From Cryomorphaceae bacterium (GTDB lineage: Bacteria; Bacteroidota; Bacteroidia; Flavobacteriales_D; Crocinitomicaceae), in NCBI GenBank assembly GCA_027490665.1, contig JAIXXP010000094.1, positions 39,775-103,774 on the forward strand: 64,000 bases of DNA, written 5' to 3'. This document shows, piece after piece, positions 35,001-44,400 of the stretch. Position numbers and translations under genes: made by a program. Below the pieces are notes generated by a model. That model was not told where the DNA came from. It saw only the letters and a list, made by a program, of their open reading frames with translations, and did not search any database. The stretch's first letter is position 1. Each line of letters begins with the position of its first letter.

Positions 35001-36612
35001 GGGCAAATTGCGCTTGCAAGAAGGCGGGGCAGAGATGGCTATTTTAGGAGTAAACTACCAACTTGAGGGCAACATTCAAGTTGCGGAAGACGCATTTTTC
35101 CTAGACAACATCCCTGTCAAAGACCCTGAAGGAAACGTAGCTTACCTTTCAAGTGCAATTAACCACCGCAATTTTGAAAATTGGAACTACGACATTCAAA
35201 TCAACTTTGAAGACGACCTCAAAAAGATAGATCCGCGTACCAATCAATTGGTCCCGATAGAAAAATTCCTCGTACTCAATACCAAATACCGCGAAGGCGA
35301 TGTGTATTATGGCAAGGCATATGGTAGGGGAACAGCCAATATCTTTGGTACCATGAGCAATACAGAAATCACCGTTGACGCCACAACCCGCAAAGGAACC
35401 GAAGTCATTTTTCCGATGTACGGCATGTCCGAAATCAACGACGAAGACAACTTTGTGCAGTTTGTCGAGCAAGGTGTTTCAGCGCAACTCCAAGAGCAAG
35501 GTTTAGATTTCACTGGTTTGTACCTAGATCTCAATTTCCATGTGACGCCTGACGCGAGCATGAAACTCATTTTCAATGAACAAACCGGCGACGAAATTTC
35601 GGCAAAAGGCAGCGGCGACCTCAATATCAAACTCGATCAATACAATCAACTCACCATGAACGGTCCTTATGTTATTGCCAAAGGCAGCCGTTACAACTTT
35701 GCACTTGGCTCCATTAAGCAAACTTTCGACATTGAAGCCGGATCAAAAATCGAATGGACCGGCGACCCTTACAATGCTGATATCGCTATCAATACCGTTA
35801 CTCCCAAACGCGCATCTATTCTAGAATTGAGCCCGGAAATACAAGACAACACGCTCGTCAATCAAGAAATCCTCTGTTACCTCAAGCTTACCGAATCGCT
35901 CTTGGCGCCCAAAATATCCTTTGACCTCGTGGCTCCGCGCACTACCGAAACGGGCAAAGCGCTCCTCGATCGCGTCAAATCTGATCCAGATGAGCTGAAC
36001 AGACAATTTTTCTCGTTGCTGCTCGTCAGTAAGTTTCAGCCACTCAAAGGCAATCTATCTGCAGGTGGTTCTGCTGCGCTTGACCTACTTGAATCGCAAA
36101 TCAATGCGGCCCTCGGCAAATTATCCGACAACTATAAAGTCAATGTAGATTACGGGGCCGATGAAGCAGCCGGAGAATCCAAGGTAGAATTAGGTGTTGC
36201 AAAAGGTTTCCTAGATGACAAACTCGTTATAACCGGAAGCTTCGGTGTTGAAAACCGGAGTTCCGCTACCGCTAGTGGCTCCCAGGCCTATACCAATTCC
36301 ATGATTGGCGACGTCAACATCGAATACAAAATACAAGATAACTTCCGTGTTAGGGCATTTAATCAGTCGAATACCAACTCGGTAAATGAAAATCAAGGTC
36401 CGTTTACACAAGGTTTCGGGGTGTCGTATTACGAAGAGTTTCATAAATTTTCGGATTTGTCGTTTGTAAAGCGCCTCCAGCAATTAGTGCAAAAAAGCCC
36501 AAAAAAATCTGGTGTGCCTGCACCAAAAAAACACAGACAACATGTAACTTTACCACAAGATGAAAAAAGTACTAGTAGCCAATCGCGGCGAGATCGCACG
36601 ACGCGTGCTTAG
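32038..36612 (+). CDS. TamB-like translocation/assembly module (AsmA superfamily)
   Basis: A 1524-residue envelope protein with one N-terminal inner-membrane helix (about 9-30, LTLAILLEWLLILVIFLVFAI). A very long beta-rich periplasmic body follows, and a C-terminal TamB/DUF490 domain (about 1050-1460; YVIAKGSRYNFALGSIKQTF, FSLLLVSKFQPLKGN, VNVDYGADEAAGESKVELG). TamB-like proteins form a hydrophobic groove from inner to outer membrane and act in lipid transport and outer-membrane protein assembly. Bacteroidota usually have a diverged version paired with a BamA-like protein, which is not in this window. The C-terminal 17 residues are encoded in a 53-base overlap with the next gene, accC, in another frame. 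Confidence 0.9.
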   Translation: MTKVLKIAGLTLAILLEWLLILVIFLVFAIRSSWVQTYLANRATAYLSSELHAKVHIGAVDIVLFRYVDLKDVYLEEQDKKQPILALKHLYLGLDQFQLLQNKVLIKELRLYGGKVNLARDAQNGRYNFAFIEEYFASDSPSKSSTDFQVELAQLSLAHINLSYHDLRKDTLDFGLDYDHLELKDLHLTANKILSKGSFLSCQIRNLKFLERSGFQLDKLAAYAQFSPKGLLLKKVQLQTPKSRILMPKLALRTKSSNDFNDFDDRVVFDAVLAPSKVLLHDIAFLAPEMRGMDQTVYISGLVKERLRELRIQDLNLRFGKATQIQANLRLPDFRKPNNQLWLQEQITKAHIELADIAALHLPIGTPAIEIPYLLQKAEYFDLKDARLTGKINDLQVSIANSNCALGALSLAPISIQNSPELLTIKGVADSSFLDLKQFNLGQLIDVSDIGKLSGNCQFALTVAPDGTYALDQTNAFLSQLFVNDYNYTNISIEEAKIQQEQLLAKLSIADPHLNMSSVVQLYLGATPSYQVQANIENADLSALHLSGFQNDQFSANLNLGIEGPSWSSLVGFASMRDFKYSANNHAIQSELAQVHYRQQNDYTNIDVSSSFLDFSIEGVLAEETLLEDLTHHLAILYPPIEGEQRSFLHTNAKFEFSLLARNTRELLNIFLPDLIIANGTLVNGSFDSKEEALEFDINCPSLKFQNVDLKALSLQQHIAHDQVNGLLEVDELSVADSTTFHALKLTNSGAHGVQDAVLSWDPDTDDFSELKWRTTILPQDYISFALQPSFFTINGIKWQIANQSDITLAAKEVNIQNFELHRGYQLIKVNGCLSENKRDQLRFDVIGLDLGELSSLLGLPNQYSGRFSGWGTLATPYSNLSITADANLEQLQIDGQSVGDIMLHSDWNDDRQSIVLEGTLQYRNERTFDFDGLYKLKDDELDLGLNFKQTDISFVNAFLDPEVVKGIQGKLNGRLRLDGSPSAPKLSGKLRLQEGGAEMAILGVNYQLEGNIQVAEDAFFLDNIPVKDPEGNVAYLSSAINHRNFENWNYDIQINFEDDLKKIDPRTNQLVPIEKFLVLNTKYREGDVYYGKAYGRGTANIFGTMSNTEITVDATTRKGTEVIFPMYGMSEINDEDNFVQFVEQGVSAQLQEQGLDFTGLYLDLNFHVTPDASMKLIFNEQTGDEISAKGSGDLNIKLDQYNQLTMNGPYVIAKGSRYNFALGSIKQTFDIEAGSKIEWTGDPYNADIAINTVTPKRASILELSPEIQDNTLVNQEILCYLKLTESLLAPKISFDLVAPRTTETGKALLDRVKSDPDELNRQFFSLLLVSKFQPLKGNLSAGGSAALDLLESQINAALGKLSDNYKVNVDYGADEAAGESKVELGVAKGFLDDKLVITGSFGVENRSSATASGSQAYTNSMIGDVNIEYKIQDNFRVRAFNQSNTNSVNENQGPFTQGFGVSYYEEFHKFSDLSFVKRLQQLVQKSPKKSGVPAPKKHRQHVTLPQDEKSTSSQSRRDRTTRA
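32042..32049 (-). promoter_or_regulatory. Putative -7 box of tsaD inside the tamB start
   Basis: TACCTTTG on the minus strand (32049-32042) fits TAnnTTTG exactly and would start transcription about 20 bases before the tsaD ATG at 32013. It lies within the first four codons of tamB. No good -33 element is seen. Confidence 0.4.
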
Positions 36613-38044
36613 AACCCTCAATAAAATGGACATACGCAGTGTGGCCATTTATTCCGATGCCGATGCCAATGCACCACACGTGCTCGAAGCCGATGAAGCG
36701 GTTTACGTGGGGCAAAGCCCGTCATCAGAAAGTTATTTGCAGCAAGATAAAATCATACAGATTTGTAAAGACCTCGGCGTAGATGGAGTTCATCCAGGCT
36801 ATGGTTTTCTCTCCGAAAACGCAGGTTTTGCGCGCAAATTAAAGGCAGAAGGCATCAAACTCATTGGCCCTTCTCCGGAGTCTATGGAAGTAATGGGCGA
36901 CAAACTCTCGGCCAAACAAGCAGTAAAGTCCTACAACGTTCCTTTAGTACCTGGCGTAGACGAAGCAATTTCTGATGTTGCCGCCGCTAAAATCATTGCC
37001 GCTGAGGTAGGTTATCCAATTCTCATCAAAGCATCTGCTGGCGGTGGAGGAAAGGGTATGCGTTTGGTTCAAAACGAAGCCGAATTCGAAGAGCAAATGA
37101 CCCTCGCTCAAAACGAAGCACGCTCGTCTTTTGGCGACGACGCTGTTTTCATTGAAAAATTTGTCGACCAACCACGCCATATCGAAATTCAAGTTTTTGC
37201 TGACCAACTGGGCAATACAGTTTATTTATTCGAGCGCGAGTGTTCGGTGCAACGCCGTCACCAAAAGGTGGTAGAAGAGGCTCCAAGTGCTGTACTGACG
37301 CCAGAACTTCGCCAGCGCATGGGCGAGGCTGCGGTTGCTGTTTGTAAGGCTTGCAACTATGAAGGAGCAGGAACTGTAGAGTTCCTCATCGATGCAAACC
37401 TCAATTTTTATTTCTTGGAAATGAATACCCGCTTGCAAGTAGAGCACCCTGTTACCGAAGAAATTACTGGCCTCGACCTCGTTGAATGGCAAATTCGCGT
37501 GGCGCGCGGCGAACGCCTGCCTAAATTACAAGACGAACTTTCTATCAACGGGCACGCCATAGAAGTGCGCGTTTACGCCGAAGACACCCTCGGAGGTTTT
37601 ACCCCCGACATCGGAACCCTAGACCGCTATCGTATTCCATCTGGGCGCCATATCCGAGTAGACGACGCCTTTGAAGAAGGAATGGAAATTCCAATTTACT
37701 ACGATCCTATGATAGCCAAGCTAGTGGTTTGGGGCAAAACCCGCGAAGAAGCCATCGACCGTTGTATTGCTGCCATAGACAACTACCAAATTTCTGGCGT
37801 CAAAACTACCCTAGACTTCGGTAAGTTTGTCTTGAAGCACCCAGCCTTCCGCAGTGGTCATTTCGACACTAATTTTGTCAAAACACATTTCGCTGACCCT
37901 GCCTTGCTCAAAGATGCCATGCAAGAAGAAGAGCGCGCATTGGTTTATGCCCTCGATACCATTTGGCAAGATGTTCAGGATTTTAAGAAAGCTTCCTATG
38001 CTTCAAGAGATATCACCTCTTCTTGGAAAAACCAAATCAGATAA
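36560..38044 (+). CDS. accC: Biotin carboxylase (acetyl/propionyl-CoA carboxylase subunit)
   Basis: A 494-residue ATP-grasp enzyme that carboxylates biotin as the first step of acyl-CoA carboxylation. Its start is canonical (MKKVLVANRGEIARRVLRTL). Nucleotide loop GGGGKGMRL lies about 159-167, and FIEKFVDQPRHIEIQVFADQ, ERECSVQRRHQKVVEEAPS and EMNTRLQVEHPVTEE follow in the normal order. The protein stops after the biotin carboxylase domain, and no biotin carrier or carboxyltransferase gene is adjacent, so partners must be encoded elsewhere. The gene begins 53 bases inside tamB in another frame, so its translation probably depends on ribosomes leaving tamB or on an internal initiation site. Confidence 0.95.
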   Translation: MKKVLVANRGEIARRVLRTLNKMDIRSVAIYSDADANAPHVLEADEAVYVGQSPSSESYLQQDKIIQICKDLGVDGVHPGYGFLSENAGFARKLKAEGIKLIGPSPESMEVMGDKLSAKQAVKSYNVPLVPGVDEAISDVAAAKIIAAEVGYPILIKASAGGGGKGMRLVQNEAEFEEQMTLAQNEARSSFGDDAVFIEKFVDQPRHIEIQVFADQLGNTVYLFERECSVQRRHQKVVEEAPSAVLTPELRQRMGEAAVAVCKACNYEGAGTVEFLIDANLNFYFLEMNTRLQVEHPVTEEITGLDLVEWQIRVARGERLPKLQDELSINGHAIEVRVYAEDTLGGFTPDIGTLDRYRIPSGRHIRVDDAFEEGMEIPIYYDPMIAKLVVWGKTREEAIDRCIAAIDNYQISGVKTTLDFGKFVLKHPAFRSGHFDTNFVKTHFADPALLKDAMQEEERALVYALDTIWQDVQDFKKASYASRDITSSWKNQIR

Positions 38045-38065
38045 AAATATTTACAGAGGGCCAAA

Positions 38066-38092
38066 TTGGCTCATGAAAAAAACGTACTTTTA
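38066..38092 (+). promoter_or_regulatory. Weak candidate promoter for sucC
   Basis: TTG (38066-38068) is followed after 16 bases by TACTTTTA (38085-38092), one mismatch from TAnnTTTG. It would start transcription roughly 14 bases before the sucC ATG. The 66-base gap after accC contains no clear terminator. Confidence 0.3.
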
Positions 38093-38110
38093 CGGCGCAA
38101 ATTTGACAGT

Positions 38111-39322
38111 ATGAACTTACACGAATTCCAAGGAAAAGCAATTCTCAAAAAATACGGCGTGGCCGTGCAAGAAGGCATTGTAGTTGACACCATTGAAGCA
38201 GCAGTTCCTGCAGCTCAAAAACTCACTGAAGAAACCGGTACCTCATGGTATGTGGTAAAAGCCCAAATTCATGCGGGTGGTCGTGGCAAAGGAACTGTCG
38301 AAGAAACAGGTTCTCACGGTGTTGTCCTTGCAAAAGGCATAGACCAAGTTGAAGAAAAAGTAGCTGGTATCCTCGGTGGCCACCTCACAACCCTTCAAAC
38401 CAACGGAAAAGGCAAAAAAGTAAATCAAGTGCTCATCGCACAAGATGTCTACTATCCAGGCCCAACAGAAGTTCAGGAATTCTATATGTCCGTTCTCCTA
38501 GACCGCGAGTCTGGCCGCAACGTCATTATTTATTCTACTGAAGGTGGTATGGACATCGAGCACGTAGCCGAGCACACCCCAGAAAAACTTTTCAAAGAAC
38601 ACATCGACCCACGCGTAGGTCTTCAAGGTTTCCAAGCACGCAAAATTGCTTTCAACCTCGGCCTCTCAGGCGATGCCTTTAAAAACATGGTCAAATTCGT
38701 TCCATGTTTGTACAACGCATACGTGGGCATCGACGCATCTATGTTCGAGATCAACCCACTCTTTAAAACTTCCGATAACAAAATCATCGCAGTTGACGCC
38801 AAAGTAAGCCTAGATGGCAACGGTTTGTTCCGCCACCCAGACCTCGCTGCGCTGCGCGACAAATCAGAAGAAGATCCAACAGAAGTAGAAGCCGACGAAG
38901 CAGGCCTTAATTTCGTTAAATTAGATGGTAATGTTGGCTGTATGGTCAACGGTGCTGGTTTGGCAATGGCCACCATGGACATCATCAAGTTGTCTGGCGG
39001 TAACCCTGCCAACTTCCTCGACGTCGGCGGAACTGCCAACGCAGAACGCGTAGAAAAAGCCTTCCACATCATCTTGAAAGATCCAAACGTAAAAGCGATC
39101 CTCATCAACATCTTTGGTGGAATTGTTCGCTGCGACCGCGTTGCCCAAGGTATCGTAGACGCCTACAAAAATATCGGTGAACTTCCTGTTCCGCTTATCG
39201 TGCGCTTGCAAGGTACCAACGCCGAAGAAGCAAAGCGTTTGATTGACGAATCTGGCCTCAACGTACACTCAGCAGTTCAGCTCCAAGAAGCTGCCGATCT
39301 AGTCAAAGCAGTATTGGCATAA
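38111..39322 (+). CDS. sucC: Succinyl-CoA ligase (ADP-forming), beta subunit
   Basis: A 403-residue ATP-grasp subunit of succinyl-CoA synthetase, which makes ATP or GTP in the TCA cycle. The start is ATG 38111 (MNLHEFQGKAILKKYGV), the usual N-terminus; the frame extends 15 codons upstream without a good reason to use them. Motifs: AQIHAGGRGKG (nucleotide loop), FEINPLF with metal ligands, and FLDVGGTANAERV plus NIFGGIVRCDRVA in the CoA/phosphate domain. The alpha-subunit gene (sucD) is not next to it, a split common in Bacteroidota. A terminator follows 25 bases after the stop. Confidence 0.96.
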   Translation: MNLHEFQGKAILKKYGVAVQEGIVVDTIEAAVPAAQKLTEETGTSWYVVKAQIHAGGRGKGTVEETGSHGVVLAKGIDQVEEKVAGILGGHLTTLQTNGKGKKVNQVLIAQDVYYPGPTEVQEFYMSVLLDRESGRNVIIYSTEGGMDIEHVAEHTPEKLFKEHIDPRVGLQGFQARKIAFNLGLSGDAFKNMVKFVPCLYNAYVGIDASMFEINPLFKTSDNKIIAVDAKVSLDGNGLFRHPDLAALRDKSEEDPTEVEADEAGLNFVKLDGNVGCMVNGAGLAMATMDIIKLSGGNPANFLDVGGTANAERVEKAFHIILKDPNVKAILINIFGGIVRCDRVAQGIVDAYKNIGELPVPLIVRLQGTNAEEAKRLIDESGLNVHSAVQLQEAADLVKAVLA

Positions 39323-39346
39323 GCTCCAAACTCAATTATATTTGAA

Positions 39347-39384
39347 AAGCCATCGAAAGATGGCTTTTTTTATGCTCATCATAA
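39347..39384 (+). terminator. sucC terminator; left copy of a perfect 38-bp direct repeat
   Basis: GCCATC-GAAA-GATGGC forms a tight hairpin followed by T7, a clear rho-independent terminator for sucC. The same 38 bases, including eleven or more beyond the T run (atgctcatcataa), recur at 54548-54585. The two copies bracket the accessory block of surface-protein genes. Confidence 0.9.
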
Positions 39385-39385
39385 T

Positions 39386-39408
39386 GAATGCAATTTCGCC
39401 TTGCATTC
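39386..39408. repeat. Inverted repeat upstream of the surface-protein operon
   Basis: GAATGCAA and TTGCATTC are perfect 8-base arms with a 7-base spacer, two bases after the direct repeat. There is no T run, so it may be an operator rather than a terminator. Confidence 0.45.
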
Positions 39409-39473
39409 GGATATAATAGTCCCTTGACTAAATACTAAAGATACCTTAACAAGCAGATAAAATACACTAAATG

Positions 39474-39499
39474 AAGCATGCGTAAACTTGCACATGCTT
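39474..39499. repeat. Inverted repeat across the start codon of the first surface-protein gene
   Basis: AAGCATG and CATGCTT are perfect 7-base arms with a 12-base spacer. The right arm contains the ATG at 39494. In RNA it could mask the start; as DNA it could be an operator. The rest of the 39409-39473 stretch is AT-rich with no exact -7 box. Confidence 0.4.
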
Positions 39500-40312
39500 A
39501 GAATTATCCGTTTTTCACTAGTTGTTATCCTTTCAAACTTTGTTTCTGCCCAAGTTGGTTTGAAGGAGGTTTTTGTAGAGAAATATTACACGCTGGCTAA
39601 AAACGATTACCAGAAAAATAATGTAAGCGGTGCCAAAGAAAAAGGACTTGTCACTTATCGCATCTATGTAGAGCTAGATAGTGGCTACACCCTTCAGGCA
39701 GTTTATGGCATGCCATCTCATCCGTTAAAGATTTCGAGTTCTAAGGTATTTTACAACCATCCTGGAATTGGAAATACACATCCGAATGTCATCCCAGACA
39801 AATCATTAAAGAAAAACCTGACCATCCTAGATTCATGGATTACAATTGGCGCTTGCTCTGAATCATTTTTTGCTGTTCCGCTGAAATACCAAACCAAAGC
39901 TTTACCTGTTGTGATCGAATGGGAAAAGGGTTATTTTGAAAATACGAAAGGCCGGGATACTGAATTTTCTTTTCGAGATGCACCCGGTATGATATTCAGA
40001 GGGACGGATAGTTTGCCGCAGTTGACCATTTATCAAATGGATGAGCCCTTAAAAGGATTGTTTGCTGAGTCCAATCAAAATGAAATTTTAGTTACCGATG
40101 GTGCGTGGGCGTGTTTGGGTAGAGGAGCTTCAGCCCCAAAATCTTATAAAAATGTGCTTCTTGTTGCTCAACTCACCACCGCAGGTAAGCTTTCTTATGA
40201 ATTGAATCTACAATTAGGCACTCCCGACGGTAAATCTATTCGTTATGTGGCTTCTAATCCTACAACTGAAGAACTAACCCATCCCTCACTTACACAAAAA
40301 CCCAAAAAATGA
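39494..40312 (+). CDS. Secreted protein of an unrecognised family (VEKYY/TYR), copy A, no sorting domain
   Basis: A 272-residue exported protein, ATG 39494 chosen over an upstream TTG because it leads straight into the signal MLRIIRFSLVVILSNFVSAQ. I do not recognise the family. It shares with three other proteins of this block the order: GL..V.VEKYY just after the signal, VTYRIYVELDSGY, YGMPSHPL, FYNHPGIG, LDSWITIG, VTDGAWACLG, and QLTTAGKLSYELNLQLGTP then YVAS. Unlike the other three it lacks a T9SS C-terminal domain and the DTDG motif, so it may stay in the periplasm. It overlaps the next gene by four bases and heads the six-gene operon. Confidence 0.75.
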   Translation: MLRIIRFSLVVILSNFVSAQVGLKEVFVEKYYTLAKNDYQKNNVSGAKEKGLVTYRIYVELDSGYTLQAVYGMPSHPLKISSSKVFYNHPGIGNTHPNVIPDKSLKKNLTILDSWITIGACSESFFAVPLKYQTKALPVVIEWEKGYFENTKGRDTEFSFRDAPGMIFRGTDSLPQLTIYQMDEPLKGLFAESNQNEILVTDGAWACLGRGASAPKSYKNVLLVAQLTTAGKLSYELNLQLGTPDGKSIRYVASNPTTEELTHPSLTQKPKK

Positions 40313-41403
40313 AAAGCATAAAAATTACTATTGGCGCATTGTTAGCCGTATTCATGAATCAAACGGCCATAGCTCAACAAGGATTAGAAGGTATCGTTGT
40401 GGAGAAATACTATGTTTCTGATTTAGCAGACTCAACAAATGCAGCTGATCAAATGGCTTCGTATCCATTGAAAGCAGGTTCTGTTACTTATCGTGTTTAT
40501 GCCAACTTACTCCCAGGTTACAAGGTGATTCAAATGTTTGGATTAACTGACCACCCCTTGAAATTCAATACAACAACTGCGTTTTTCAATGACCCTAATT
40601 ATGGAGTGTCTGTTTATCAAGGCACAAGCTTGAACAATACAAAAAAGTATACAACGCTAATCGATTCGTATTTAACAATTGGTGGAGTTTGTGCAGGAAC
40701 AGTAGGTGTTTTAAAATCCGAAGACACAGATGGCACAATTGGTAATAACCAAGGTTTATTGACCAATTTTACGCCAGTTATGGGTGCGCCAATTATGGGT
40801 GCAAACGGTGTTGATGGTCTCATGCCAGGTTCGCCGATCGTACCTAATGTACTCGGTATCACAAGTGAACTAGATCCTTTAGACCAAGTTGTTGGTGGTT
40901 CTATTCAAATTAACGACGGTGCAATTGCCGCTTTAGGTGGGGTAGAAGGTGTCACGGCCTCAAACCATGTATTGCTTGGTCAATTTACAACAGACGGTGA
41001 TTTCTCTTTTGAACTCAATATCCAACTTGCAACACCAACTGCAGGTGGTAGCGAAACTTATGTAGCTAGTTTTCCTGGAACTGGCGAGTTTACAGACTCA
41101 ACACTTATTTATAATTCCAATCCAAGTGCAGGACTTGAAGAAATTTTAGCTTCAGATGCCATGAACAATTTAGTCGTTTCTCCAAACCCAGCTGTAGATC
41201 AGCTTCAAATGAATTGGTTGACACAGGAATCTTTTGAAACATACCAGTTAGAGGTAATCGATTTAGAAGGCAAAACCATTATGGCATTTCCGTACATGAC
41301 AAATAGCGGAAAAATTGACATCAAAGATTTGCAAGCTGGTGTTTATTTAATCAAAGTGAAGGCCGCGCATAGCCAAGCTACACAGCGCTTCATTAAACTT
41401 TAA
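40309..41403 (+). CDS. Secreted VEKYY/TYR family protein, copy B, with T9SS type A sorting domain
   Basis: A 364-residue protein with signal MKSIKITIGALLAVFMNQTAIAQ. Residues about 24-265 are the family domain shared with copies A, C and D: IVVEKYYVSDLADS, VTYRVYANLLPGY, FGLTDHPLKF, FFNDPNYGV, DSYLTIGG, DTDGTIGNNQGLL, INDGAIAALGG, VLLGQFTTDGDFSFELNIQ. The last 80 residues are a type A sorting domain (NLVVSPNPAVDQ, AGVYLIKVKA, ending RFIKL), so the protein should cross the outer membrane by T9SS and be anchored to the surface or released. It directly precedes the TonB-dependent receptor gene (four-base gap). Function unknown; no catalytic motif. Confidence 0.8.
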   Translation: MKSIKITIGALLAVFMNQTAIAQQGLEGIVVEKYYVSDLADSTNAADQMASYPLKAGSVTYRVYANLLPGYKVIQMFGLTDHPLKFNTTTAFFNDPNYGVSVYQGTSLNNTKKYTTLIDSYLTIGGVCAGTVGVLKSEDTDGTIGNNQGLLTNFTPVMGAPIMGANGVDGLMPGSPIVPNVLGITSELDPLDQVVGGSIQINDGAIAALGGVEGVTASNHVLLGQFTTDGDFSFELNIQLATPTAGGSETYVASFPGTGEFTDSTLIYNSNPSAGLEEILASDAMNNLVVSPNPAVDQLQMNWLTQESFETYQLEVIDLEGKTIMAFPYMTNSGKIDIKDLQAGVYLIKVKAAHSQATQRFIKL

Positions 41404-41407
41404 GCAG

Positions 41408-44400
41408 ATGTTGCGTATTGGATTTTTTCTTGGCTGTCTATTTACAGCTGGTTTGACTTTTGCTCAAGGTACGGTAAGAGGTAAAGTTGTTGACCCAAGT
41501 GGTGAGGTGGTTATTGGCGCCAAAGTGATGCTCACTGACACTTCAGGCTTTATCGGTAAAACCGACATGGATGGAAATTACTCCATTAAAGTTCCGGATG
41601 CCAAACCACATGCATTCAGGATTACTTTGTTGGGTTATGATACCCTCAAAACGACGATTTCCGTTGCCAACAATCAGGTATTGGTAGAAGATTTCATCTT
41701 AAAGGAACGCGAAAAAATCCAAGAAACGAAGAGTACCACAGTAACTAGAAAAGTTACCAAAGCTAATGACTACTACATGGAGCGTGTCAAGGTGAGTTCT
41801 CCTGTTTCGATTGATTACATTTCAAGCGAAACCATGAAGAAAACCGGCGATGCTAACGTAACCAATGCTGTGGCAAGGGTTTCGGGCGTCTCCACCAATG
41901 GCGGTATGATCACTGTCAGGGGTATTGGTGACCGTTATATCCGCACCAACTTCAATGGCTCACGCATTCCAACCCTAGACCCACTTACAAATAACATCAA
42001 ATTAGATATCTTCCCCACCGCATTAATTGATAATATCATCATTTCCAAAACGCAAGCGCCAGATTTACCCGGCGATTGGGCAGGTGCTTACATTTCAGTA
42101 GAGACCAAAGATTACCCAGATAAATTAATGGTCAATGTAGAGTCTCAGTTTGGCTACAACGTGCAATCTACTTTTAAGGATTTCGTTACCTCAGACCGCA
42201 GTGGCACAGATTGGTTGGGTTTTGACAATGGTTTCAGAGGTTTTAATGAGGGTGTCAATTTTGCCAAGCCAAATCTGAATCCAAGCAATTACCAAAGTAT
42301 GGTAGCACTTGGTTTGGGCGATTTTTATGCAAATTTAGGTGTAACAGGTTGGCAAGATGCCAGCAATGAAAACCAAACCTATATGGCTTTGGGTATGGTT
42401 GAGTTGGGGCTTCTCAATCCATCACAAGTAAATGACCCGACGGCAATTTTGGCTGCTCTTACCACCTTCAATTCAACACTTAGGCCACAAGCGTGGGCGC
42501 AGATCAATCCGAATGGCACAAGCTACAACAATGGGTTTTCCAATTCTTGGAACACCACCACACGAAAGGCCCCCATCAATTTTACACAAAACTTCAGTAT
42601 AGGTAATCAAACCACTTTTTTGGGCAAACCTTTGGGCTACATTTTTGGCTTCAGATACGGCAACAGCGTACGCTTCGATCCGAATGGTATTTCGCAGCGC
42701 ATAGGTCCGGAGCAGCTCGGATATGGTGTATTATTTACCGACGATGCTTTAGTGAGTAGGGAAATCAATTCATGGAGTATGCTTTTGAATTTGGCTTATA
42801 AAATCAATGATAACAATAAGTTCTCTATTTTATTGATGCCAAATTTTTCTGGAACAAATGATGTAGGTTCTTTTCAAACCCAGCCTTTAGGTGAGCCTCT
42901 GGAGGAAATTAGTTTCAGAAAAAATATTTTTTATGAGAATCGCCAGCAAAAGATTTACCAATACGCGTCTCAGCATTATTTACCCAAATCAAAAATAAAA
43001 ATTGAGGCAAATATTTCTTACACAGACGGCGCAAGTAATGTTCCGGACTTTAAATTGACAGAATACATTGGATTTTCTCAAAATTATCAGATTACGGGAT
43101 ATCAATTTTCTCCAAATGCAGGCGACGGTATCCGCAGGTACTTTAGGTATTTAGATGAGAACTTATTTGATTCGCGTCTTTCATTTGAATTGCCGCTAGC
43201 TTCTGACAGTTTGAAGCTGATACGTAAATTGAAATTTGGTGGAGCTTATCAGAATAGTGATCGTAATTCAAAAATGGAGGAGTATTTCTTGATGGCCGGC
43301 AATGCTTCACCTTCAACACTTCAAAATGAGGATTTAAATTTATTCCTAGATACCAATCAAATGCTCATGCAGGATGGGGTTTTGGGGTATTATTACGACC
43401 CTCGAAACTGGGATTGGAACCACACCATTGGTACTAACGCCATTACAGCAGCTTATGGCCTGTTGGATTTTGAGTTCAATAAAATCATTCGCTTCAACGG
43501 TGGATTGCGCGCTGAACATGTTGCACTTTTTTCCGATGTATACAAATACCATGTGCTCGGTTATGAGCGCAATGATGGCCGCCGGGTCAGTGTACCGGGC
43601 TACCCAATTATCAATCCAGGAATTTTGGATGAATGGTCTTTCTTGCCATCGGGAAGTATGATTTTTAAGTTCCAATCTGAAAAAAAGACAATTACCAATT
43701 TGCGAATGAATTACAGCAAAAGTGTGGCACGCCCCAACATCCGCGAAATGAACGATGCTGCTGTTTATGACAATGAATTCCGTACCTTAATTTATGGTAA
43801 TTCTAACTTGAAACTGACCAATATTACCAATTACGACTTGCGTTATGAGTCTTACTTTGCAAACAAAGACAACTTCTCAGTGAGTGCTTTTTACAAGACC
43901 TTCTTGAACCACATTGAAATGGGTTTTGGCTCTTCGGGTATTACCTGGGATAACAACGAGAATTCATATGTAGCTGGTTTGGAATTTGAAGTTGGTAAAA
44001 ACATTGGCAAGCACCTCGAATTGAGATCCAATGTAACGGTTGTTAAATCGCAATCTCAGTTCGTAAGAAAGGACTTTATCATACTCAACAACAATCAAAT
44101 TGAGTATTTCCCTGTGGACACAGTAGTACGCACCATGTTCGGGCAAGCGCCATATATTGTCAACGGAATTCTAAGCTATAATTCTGATTCTCTTGGTTTG
44201 ACCGCTACTATCTCCTATAATGTACAAGGACCACGCTTGGTGATTGCCGGAATTTTGAAGGGCTTTGCCAATGTGTATGAAATGCCGCGCCATACCGTAG
44301 ATTTTAAACTTTCTAAAAACCTAGGAAAGCACTATGCCATGAGCTTAACTGTTCGAGATATCTTAAATGCACCCGTTCGCAGGGCTTATCAGTTAGCCGA

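Noticed and set aside
36560..38044. Frameshift joining tamB and accC
   Set aside because: Both genes are full length with normal termini; they simply overlap in different frames.
38057..38075. Possible terminator after accC (GCCAAATTGGC)
   Set aside because: The stem is only about five base pairs and lacks a T run.
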